Shown here piece by piece: positions 1-4,983 of a stretch of 6,597 nucleotides of DNA (position 1 is its first letter; each line of letters opens with the position of its first letter). The position numbers were made by a program, and so were the translations under genes. The stretch comes from Deltaproteobacteria bacterium. GTDB lineage: Bacteria; Desulfobacterota; Dissulfuribacteria; Dissulfuribacterales; UBA3076. Below the pieces are notes generated by a model. It worked only from the letters and a program-made list of their open reading frames with translations, was not told the DNA's origin and did no database searches. The stretch covers positions 1 through 6,597 of the forward strand of contig JAGGRV010000381.1 of assembly GCA_021159445.1 (NCBI GenBank), written 5' to 3'.

Positions 1-17
1 AAGAAACAGAAATAGCC

Positions 18-91
18 GTTGAGTGTTCGGTTTTGGATATTCGTTTTTCATTCGACGTTGGACGTTCGATGTTGGATGTTGGACGTTCATT
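18..91. repeat. Degenerate 7-bp tandem repeat array
   Basis: Units of seven bases with consensus GTTSGAY follow one another. From 50 to 91 they read ATTCGAC, GTTGGAC, GTTCGAT, GTTGGAT, GTTGGAC, GTTCATT. More degenerate units (GTTGAGT, GTTCGGT, TTTGGAT, ATTCGTT) extend left to 18, with a 4-base interruption at 46-49. Such heptamer arrays are common in intergenic DNA of many environmental bacterial genomes. A short frame through it (33-242) gives the repeat peptide DVGRSMLDVGRS, which is a by-product of the array and not a gene. The bases before it (1-15) read AAG AAA CAG AAA TAG in frame 1 and could be the last codons of an upstream gene, but this cannot be confirmed. Confidence 0.75.
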
Positions 92-102
92 TTTTAATGT
101 AA

Positions 103-118
103 CCTGTGAACGCTTACA
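103..118. repeat. Dispersed near-palindrome, copy 1 (CCTGTGAACGCTTACA)
   Basis: CCTGTGAACGCTTACA is an imperfect palindrome (TGTGA-ACGC-TTACA, with one G-T pair). It recurs with small changes at 2729-2744 and 4061-4077, always in a gap between genes. The core TGTRAACGCTTACA also resembles operators of LacI-family regulators. With three scattered copies, a dispersed intergenic repeat is at least as likely as an operator. Confidence 0.5.
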
Positions 119-185
119 AAATAACTTAGCGCTTATGGATTCCCTTCCCCAACATGTGAATGCGCCCGTTAAGGATGAGTTCCTT

Positions 186-203
186 TATAACCGGTATAAC
201 CGG
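186..203. repeat. Tandem nonamer TATAACCGG x2 before rmuC
   Basis: Two perfect head-to-tail copies of TATAACCGG (186-194 and 195-203) end two bases before the Shine-Dalgarno-like TGGAG (206-210) of rmuC. A near-identical pair (TATAACCTG, TATAACCGT) lies directly upstream of ispF at 4055-4072. The function is unknown. It could be a protein-binding site or part of a dispersed repeat family. Confidence 0.55.
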
Positions 204-217
204 CCTGGAGTTAGACT

Positions 218-1687
218 ATGGAAAACATTATTCCGGTTTTAATATTCATTGCAGGCATTGTTTCAGGGGCTGGAATTTTTTGGCTTTTCCATCGTGCCGA
301 AATCACGCAGGTTCGGGAACAATTAAGGCAGGCAAATGATGAGACAAGGGACCTTCGAGATCAAATTCAGACCGAGTCTGAGAGACGGTCGGCTGCCGAG
401 GAAAGGAGTTCCCGCATTCCTGAACTGAAGGATTCGCTGAATGCCAAGGAAGCCGGAATTTCCCAACTCCAGGAAGAAAACACCCAACTTAAGACGCAAT
501 TATCGGAATTAGAGACCCGTATTGCAGATGAAAGAAAATCGATTCAGGAGAAGCTGGATCTGTTAAACAGTGCCCAGACAGGCCTGGCTGATGCCTTTAA
601 GGCCCTTTCCGCCGAGGCCCTTAAGAGCAATAACCAGTCATTTCTTGAGCTCGCAAAGGCCACTTTGGAGAAATTCCAGATTGAGGCCCAGGGCGACCTG
701 AAGCAGCGGCAAAAGGCAGTAGAAAACCTGGTTTCACCCGTCAGGGAATCTCTGATAAAAGTTGACTATCAGATACAGGAGATAGAAAAGGCGCGAAAAG
801 AGGCCTATGGCGGTCTGTCTGAGCAGGTCAAGTCCCTGATTACCACGCAGGAGAAGCTTCAGTCAGAGACAGGAAATCTGGTTAAGGCCCTGCGTGCTCC
901 CTCGGTACGCGGTCGTTGGGGTGAAATCCAGCTCAAGAGGGTAATTGAAATTGCCGGCATGTTGCCACACTGTGATTTCGTCGAACAGAAGACCGTGACA
1001 ACCGATAAAGGACATATCAGGCCTGACCTGATAGTCAGATTGCCGGGCGGGAAAAATGTGGTAGTTGATGCCAAGGCCCCGCTCCTGGCATATCTGGAGG
1101 CCATGGAGGCCAAAGATGACAAATCTAGAATCGAACACCTGAAGGACCACGCACGTCAGGTACATGAACACATGAGAAAATTGAGTTCAAAGGCCTACTG
1201 GCAGCAGTTTGAGCCGACTCCGGAGTTTGTTGTCATGTTTTTACCCGGGGAGAATTTCTTCAGTGCGGCTTTGGAGCAGGACCCGGGGTTAATCGAAAAA
1301 GGAGTGAGAGATTGCGTAATTCTTGCGACACCGACCACATTGATTGCCTTGCTTCGTGCCGTGGCATACGGATGGAGACAGGAGAAAATTGCCGAAAGTG
1401 CTCAGGCAATAAGCAAAATCGGGAACGAACTCTATGAACGCCTGAGTGTGTTTGCCGACCATTTTTCCGGCGTGGGTAAGGGACTGGATCGAGCCGTGGA
1501 GACTTATAACATGGCAGCAGGTTCTTTAGAAAGTCGAATACTTCCAGCAGCCCGGCGCTTTACGGAACTTGGTGCTGCATCAAAAAAAGAAATTTCACCG
1601 GTGTCGCCTGTAGAAAGATCATCAAGGACGCTTCAGGCGCCGGAACTTGTTAATGATCAAGGTCCGGCAGAAAACGAGAAGAGGTGA
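218..1687 (+). CDS. rmuC: DNA recombination protein RmuC
   Basis: The product (489 aa) belongs to the RmuC family, named from E. coli mutants in which inverted-repeat-induced rearrangement is altered. It is thought to act as a membrane-tethered nuclease-like protein, with no settled biochemical activity. Residues 1-24 form one hydrophobic N-terminal anchor (IIPVLIFIAGIVSGAGIFWL). Residues about 25-125 are a charged coiled coil. The RmuC domain follows from about 165 to 450, with the family hallmarks GRWGE (232-236), RPD (268-270), VVDAKAP around D284/K286, FLPGE and ATPTTLIALLR. The spaced D270...D284-x-K286 fits a PD-(D/E)XK-type nuclease centre. The length is usual for the family. The ATG at 218 has TGGAG seven bases upstream and starts exactly at the membrane segment, which supports it. 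The gene ends in a Pro/Ser-rich tail and overlaps the next gene by 4 bp (GTGA), implying co-transcription and coupled translation. Confidence 0.95.
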   Translation: MENIIPVLIFIAGIVSGAGIFWLFHRAEITQVREQLRQANDETRDLRDQIQTESERRSAAEERSSRIPELKDSLNAKEAGISQLQEENTQLKTQLSELETRIADERKSIQEKLDLLNSAQTGLADAFKALSAEALKSNNQSFLELAKATLEKFQIEAQGDLKQRQKAVENLVSPVRESLIKVDYQIQEIEKARKEAYGGLSEQVKSLITTQEKLQSETGNLVKALRAPSVRGRWGEIQLKRVIEIAGMLPHCDFVEQKTVTTDKGHIRPDLIVRLPGGKNVVVDAKAPLLAYLEAMEAKDDKSRIEHLKDHARQVHEHMRKLSSKAYWQQFEPTPEFVVMFLPGENFFSAALEQDPGLIEKGVRDCVILATPTTLIALLRAVAYGWRQEKIAESAQAISKIGNELYERLSVFADHFSGVGKGLDRAVETYNMAAGSLESRILPAARRFTELGAASKKEISPVSPVERSSRTLQAPELVNDQGPAENEKR

Positions 1688-2715
1688 TTGATAACATGAT
1701 CGACTTTTTGGGATCAGGGGCACTTAATCTCGATCTTGTCTATGAAGTGGATAACCTTGAGGATGTGCGGTCAGCAGGCTTTGATCTCCATCCCGGGCAT
1801 GAAATATCAGGAGATCAAGAAACGGCAAAAGCCCTTATGGATTTTCTCCATGGCCAGGGGACCCTCATGGCCAAAAGCGGAGGAGGCTCTTCCGCCAATA
1901 CCATATGTGCTCTCAGCCGTCTGGGTCACAGGGCCGGCTTCATCGGTACAGCAGGTGAAGACAGGGCAGGGAATTTCATACTGAGTTCTATGAAGGGTGT
2001 GGATTCTTCCCTTGTGAAGCAGGTCGGCAAAAGTGCAATCTGTATCATTATAATAGAAAAGATGGAACGGGACAGGGCCATGTTTGTTGCACCCCATGAC
2101 CGTGAGGGGAAATTCCCGGATTCTGCAGTCCTGAAAAGCGTGTTAAATACAAAAGTGCTCCATTTCAGTTCCCTGGTTCAGTCACGCGGCATCTCCACCC
2201 AGAAAAAGCTGGCCAATGCCCTTAAGCCGGAACAGGTCCTTTCCTTTGATCCAGGTGAGCTTTACGCGGCAAGGGGCATTGAGGCCCTGTCATGTATTCT
2301 CAAAAGGACGGATATACTCTTCATCACGGAAGAAGAAGTAAAGATAATGACAGGCATGGCAGGCAAGGCCGGGCTTGAGGCCATTTATCCCCTGCTGAGT
2401 GAGAATCGGGCAGGTCATAATAATGCCTCTGTGGACTGGAACCTATTCAAAGACACAGGGGGGGCTGCCATAGTATGTAAACAGGGTCCAAGGGGCGTGG
2501 CCATCTATAGTCCTGATGTATCTGTGACAATTCCGGCTGAAAAGGTCTTGAAAATAGTTGACAACACCGGTGCGGGCGATGCATTTAATGCAGGTTTTTT
2601 GCACGCCGTGCTTCAAGGGGCACTGGCCCGTGAATGTCTCAGGTCTGGTGTACGGCTTGCCGCCCTTTCTCTGTCGGCCTTTGGCAGAGGCTGGCTGGAC
2701 AAGCTGGAGATCTGA
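1684..2715 (+). CDS. PfkB-family carbohydrate/nucleoside kinase
   Basis: A 343-aa member of the PfkB (ribokinase-like) family, which transfers the ATP gamma-phosphate to a sugar or nucleoside hydroxyl in the cytoplasm. Visible signatures are the substrate-side GALNLDL near the N-terminus (12-18, with D17 as the likely sugar-binding Asp), the first PfkB signature as GGGSSANTICALSRLG (66-81), and the second as DNTGAGDAF (293-301). In the latter, D299 is the expected catalytic base and GAG the anion hole. Length and motif order are complete. The substrate cannot be assigned: neither the lid region nor the gene context is diagnostic for ribose, adenosine or fructose. The start is ambiguous. GTG at 1684 overlaps the rmuC stop by 4 bp, but ATG at 1696 has AGAGGTG about nine bases upstream and would give the family-typical beginning MIDFLGSGALNLD. 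Translation is probably coupled to rmuC. Confidence 0.9.
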   Translation: MIDNMIDFLGSGALNLDLVYEVDNLEDVRSAGFDLHPGHEISGDQETAKALMDFLHGQGTLMAKSGGGSSANTICALSRLGHRAGFIGTAGEDRAGNFILSSMKGVDSSLVKQVGKSAICIIIIEKMERDRAMFVAPHDREGKFPDSAVLKSVLNTKVLHFSSLVQSRGISTQKKLANALKPEQVLSFDPGELYAARGIEALSCILKRTDILFITEEEVKIMTGMAGKAGLEAIYPLLSENRAGHNNASVDWNLFKDTGGAAIVCKQGPRGVAIYSPDVSVTIPAEKVLKIVDNTGAGDAFNAGFLHAVLQGALARECLRSGVRLAALSLSAFGRGWLDKLEI

Positions 2716-2728
2716 AAATCTGCAGCAC

Positions 2729-2759
2729 CCTGTAAACGCTTACAGTTCGTTTGCTGTAA
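2729..2759 (+). promoter_or_regulatory. Alternative hairpins in the leader of the formyltransferase gene; dispersed palindrome copy 2
   Basis: CTGTAA (2730-2735), TTACAG (2740-2745) and CTGTAA (2754-2759) lie in a row. The central TTACAG can pair perfectly with either flank, giving a 6-bp stem with a 4-nt ACGC loop or a 6-bp stem with an 8-nt loop. The two hairpins exclude each other. The left half, CCTGTAAACGCTTACAG, is also the most symmetrical copy of the dispersed near-palindrome and matches LacI-type/cre-like operator patterns. It sits 22 bases before the AGGAGG of the next gene. No U-run follows, so this is not a standard terminator. A regulatory role is inferred from position and symmetry only. 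Confidence 0.4.
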
Positions 2760-2791
2760 AATGGGCGTTGTAATCGAAAAAAGGAGGAAAT

Positions 2792-3598
2792 ATGTGGAGT
2801 TTCGGTTGGTGGACCACGGGTAGGGACCAGGCGGCCATTGATCTGTTTGAGACTGTTCACAACGCCATTAACAATGGGATCATCCCCGGAGAAATCTCAT
2901 ATGTATTTTCTTCAAGGGAACCCGGCGAAAGCGAGTTCAGTGACCGGTTGGCAAAAATGGCTGCTGACCATGGTATTCCTGTGGTCAGTCTTTCAGCAGT
3001 GCGTTTTCGCCCGGATCTCAGGAAACAGGATCGTGAGGTATGGAGACATGCCTATCACAAAGAGGTCCTTGCCAAGGTCAAAGATTTTACGGCCCAGGTG
3101 GTGGTACTTGCAGGATATATGTGGGTAGTCAGCCCGGAGGTCTGCCGGAAACTCTCAATTATCAACCTTCATCCCGCGGCCCCCGGAGGCCCTGCCGGAA
3201 CCTGGCAGGAGGTGATCTGGCAGTTGCTGGATCAGAAAGCCGACAGAACCGGAGTCATGATGCACCTTGTGACTCCTGAGCTGGACAAAGGGCCCGCTGT
3301 CACCTATTGCTCTTTTTCCATACAGGGGGGTGCCTGGGATCACCTATGGAACCAGTTTGAGCATGAGCTTCAAAGATCAAGTCTTGAGAAGATAAAGGAA
3401 TCATTTGGAGAATCACAACCGCTTTTTGCCAGAATCCGCAATGAGGGAACAAAAAAAGAGCTCCCGCTCATCGTCCAGACCATAAGATCCCTTGCCGCAG
3501 GAGAGATCTCAATCAAGGATTCCCAACTATACGACAGGACAGGAAGCAAATTGGCCGGACCCTATGATCTTACAGGTGCTATTGTCACGACCGCATAA
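2792..3598 (+). CDS. Formyltransferase-fold protein, PurN-like but divergent
   Basis: A 268-aa protein with the formyl_transf_N fold used by enzymes that take a formyl group from 10-formyltetrahydrofolate (or release it). The core is clear: VVVLAGYMWVVSPEV (about 102-116), then NLHPA with N125 and H127, then MHLVTPELDKGP with D165. These three match the catalytic Asn-His-Asp triad of PurN (N106/H108/D144 in E. coli). The N-terminal loop differs: PurN has SGxGSN, which holds the phosphate of GAR, while here it reads TTGRDQAA (8-15). The usual ISN after the next strand is FSSREPGESE. The protein is also about 55 residues longer than PurN. It is therefore probably catalytic but on a different or modified substrate, and the name purN is withheld. 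The start has a strong AGGAGG (2782-2787). It lies 76 bp after the kinase, probably in the same operon, and its last 37 bp overlap ispF tail-to-tail. Confidence 0.8.
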   Translation: MWSFGWWTTGRDQAAIDLFETVHNAINNGIIPGEISYVFSSREPGESEFSDRLAKMAADHGIPVVSLSAVRFRPDLRKQDREVWRHAYHKEVLAKVKDFTAQVVVLAGYMWVVSPEVCRKLSIINLHPAAPGGPAGTWQEVIWQLLDQKADRTGVMMHLVTPELDKGPAVTYCSFSIQGGAWDHLWNQFEHELQRSSLEKIKESFGESQPLFARIRNEGTKKELPLIVQTIRSLAAGEISIKDSQLYDRTGSKLAGPYDLTGAIVTTA

Positions 3599-4050
3599 GC
3601 AGCCATACCCTCACTGGTCCCTGTAAATCCAAGCCCTTCGGTGGTAGTGGCCTTGATGTTGATCTGATCCACAGATACTTTGCAGGCATCAGAGACGTTT
3701 TTCTCCATCTCAGTCACAAAAGGAGCGATTTTAGGGGACTGGGCAACCAGGGTGATATCGGCATTTCCCAATTTCCAGCCGGAAGATGCTATTTTTTGGA
3801 TTACCTCTTCCAGGAGCTTTATGCTTGAAATTCCGGCATAGCGCGAATCACTGTCCGGGAAATGCCGTCCCAGGTCGCCCAGTGCGGCAGCCCCGAGGAT
3901 CGCATCACACAGGGCATGTGTTATGACGTCTGCATCAGAGTGACCCAGAAGGCCATAAGGATGTGGGATCTTTACGCCCCCCAGAATAAGAGCGCGGCCG
4001 CTCACAAGCCTGTGCACGTCATAGCCACAACCTATTCGGATCGTATTCAT
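3562..4050 (-). CDS. ispF: 2-C-methyl-D-erythritol 2,4-cyclodiphosphate synthase
   Basis: IspF converts CDP-methylerythritol 2-phosphate to the cyclic diphosphate MEcPP with release of CMP, the fifth step of the MEP route to isoprenoids. It acts as a cytoplasmic trimer with active sites between subunits. The 162-aa protein is full length and carries GYDVHR (metal ligands D11 and H13), GHSDADVITHALCDAILGAA (third ligand H45), GDLGRHFPDSD, AQSPKIAP (103-110) and the C-terminal ATTTEGLGFTGTSEGMAAYAV (134-154). Where E. coli has GFTGRGEG this protein has GFTGTSEG, a tolerated variant to my knowledge. The upstream sequence has only a weak AGG, so initiation may be inefficient. The gene stands alone, convergent with the formyltransferase, without the common partners ispD or cysS in view. 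Directly upstream lie the TATAACC nonamer pair and the dispersed palindrome. Confidence 0.96.
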   Translation of the reverse strand: MNTIRIGCGYDVHRLVSGRALILGGVKIPHPYGLLGHSDADVITHALCDAILGAAALGDLGRHFPDSDSRYAGISSIKLLEEVIQKIASSGWKLGNADITLVAQSPKIAPFVTEMEKNVSDACKVSVDQINIKATTTEGLGFTGTSEGMAAYAVVTIAPVRS

Positions 4051-4054
4051 GATG

Positions 4055-4077
4055 TATAACCTGTATAACCGTTTACA
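4055..4077. repeat. TATAACC nonamer pair plus dispersed palindrome copy 3
   Basis: TATAACCTG and TATAACCGT follow each other at 4055-4072. They run into CTGTATAACCGTTTACA (4061-4077), a version of the palindrome at 103-118 and 2729-2744 that is longer by two bases. The element starts five bases before the ispF start codon (minus strand), so it occupies the place of that gene's leader. The same nonamer pair precedes rmuC in the opposite orientation relative to its gene. Confidence 0.5.
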
Positions 4078-4096
4078 CTCTTTGGCAGGGAATTAT

Positions 4097-4116
4097 TTTA
4101 ACCTTTCCAGGTTTAA
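4097..4116. repeat. Short inverted repeat TTTAACCT-TTCC-AGGTTTAA
   Basis: Arms of eight bases with one T-T mismatch surround a TTCC loop. On the minus strand the stem is followed by AAATAATT and on the plus strand by TGAGAAG, so neither side has the U-tract of a good terminator. It lies in the divergent gap between ispF and the ATPase remnant. It could be an operator or a weak hairpin. Confidence 0.3.
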
Positions 4117-4130
4117 TGAGAAGCAGATGC

Positions 4131-4178
4131 CCCCTTCCTATGGTAGATTAAGTAGCTGTAAAAACATATAGAAAGGGG
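4131..4178 (+). promoter_or_regulatory. Inverted repeat enclosing the ribosome binding site of the ATPase remnant
   Basis: CCCCTTCCTAT (4131-4141) pairs with ATAGAAAGGGG (4168-4178) with a single mismatch that RNA can bridge as a wobble pair, around a 26-nt loop. The right arm contains the Shine-Dalgarno-like GAAAGGGG for the ATG at 4184, so the stem would hide it. This may be a relic of translational control of the gene now decayed downstream, or chance. Confidence 0.3.
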
Positions 4179-4183
4179 TACCA

Positions 4184-4714
4184 ATGAAATTGCGCTATAC
4201 CTTATCATATTACTGATCGAGAATTCAAGACTCTCTTTTCCCCTGGTTAGAAGAAGAGCGCTATTTCCTCTTTCACCTGTAGCCCTTTACGATTTCCGAA
4301 CTTGGGAAAAGGAGCAGAGAGATCGGCCCTTTTCTCAATGATCCGTTGCAAATAAGCATGGAGCAAGCTAATGAACTGAAAGAGATATGGTCAAGGCTAT
4401 CTGAATTAAGCTGATTTCCTGAGCCATACCTGGCAGGGCGAGTGAGAACCTACCGCCGATGGTCGAACATCTATTCACAGCAGTTAATACGTGAGGATAT
4501 TCGTGATCTGACCGGCGTAAAATCTGTCGTGGATATGGAAACGCTCTATCTTTTGTTGCCATCAAAGGTAGGGAGCCCTATCTCTGCACCTTCGTTGTCT
4601 CACGACTTGAAGGTTTCTTATAATTCTGTTCGGAGTTGGTTGTCGGTTTTTGAAAGATTTTTCAAACTTGGCCTCCAGGTCCGCAGCCGCCTCCGATTGA
4701 CGGTCCACTCTTGA
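4184..4714 (+). pseudogene. Degraded DUF4143-type AAA ATPase
   Basis: One frame starting at ATG 4184 (GAAAGGGG five bases upstream) reads MKLRYTLSYY-stop-SRIQDSLFPWLEEERYFLFH, then PFTISELG, then NDPLQISMEQANELKEIW, then FPEPYLAG, RWSNIYSQQLIREDIRDLT, LLLPSKVGSPIS and LKVSYNSVRSWLSVFERFF. These are consecutive blocks of the AAA_14/DUF4143 ATPase family. The winged-helix-like LKVSYNSVRSWLSVF block is especially characteristic. Three stops interrupt the frame: TGA at 4214, TAG at 4280 and TGA at 4412, the last probably a Gly codon of SGFPEPYL. Between RYFLFH and PFTISELG the family normally has the Walker A and B ATPase core, which is missing and implies an in-frame deletion of a few hundred bases. 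Homology stops near 4663, so the C-terminal nuclease-like part is lost. Intact members are about 380-400 aa and common in accessory regions. This copy cannot be functional. Confidence 0.8.
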
Positions 4715-4983
4715 TCTTTCTGACTGCTATTGTTACATGTTATGTTGTCTGAAAAGATATTAAATCCAATGCAATGAAGAGGCTTGGACCCTGAAGCACG
4801 CAGAGAGGAAACCATTTATGTCCTCGTGGAGCGCAATGACAAATCCCCGGCCTGTCCCGCTACGCAGAATGTGCGTCTTCTCGGGGTTAACAGAAAGCCA
4901 TCCCATACTACGATAGTTAAGGAATGCCCTCACTGCGAGGAACATTCCGGCTTACCCAAAACGCAAACAGAACGTAGGGATCA
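4715..4983. other. Unassigned gap before the restriction gene
   Basis: No gene is recognised here. A plus-strand frame (TTG 4784 to stop 5002, 72 codons) overlaps the next gene's start and contains ECPHCEEH, a single CxxC pair, but matches no family I know. A minus-strand frame (4760-4945) contains VNPEKTHIL, faintly reminiscent of reverse transcriptases, too short to call. The stretch is AT-richer between 4730 and 4770, where a promoter for the downstream gene might sit, but no convincing -35/-10 pair was found. Confidence 0.4.

Noticed and set aside
33..242. Small plus-strand ORF of 69 codons before rmuC
   Set aside because: Its N-terminal half is the translated heptamer array and it overlaps the rmuC start; no ribosome site or family match.
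863..1171. Minus-strand ORFs inside rmuC
   Set aside because: They mirror the conserved RmuC core and have no own support.
2730..2760. Rho-independent terminator after the kinase gene
   Set aside because: The stem is only 6 bp, AT-rich, and no U-run follows it.
4214..4414. Stop-codon read-through (selenocysteine or pyrrolysine) in the DUF4143 frame
   Set aside because: Both TGA and TAG occur, the Walker core is absent and the C-terminus is lost, so decay explains the stops better than recoding.
4697..4760. Sigma-70 promoter for the restriction gene (TTGACG at 4697 or TTGTTA at 4730)
   Set aside because: No acceptable -10 hexamer at 16-18 bp from either; too weak to annotate.
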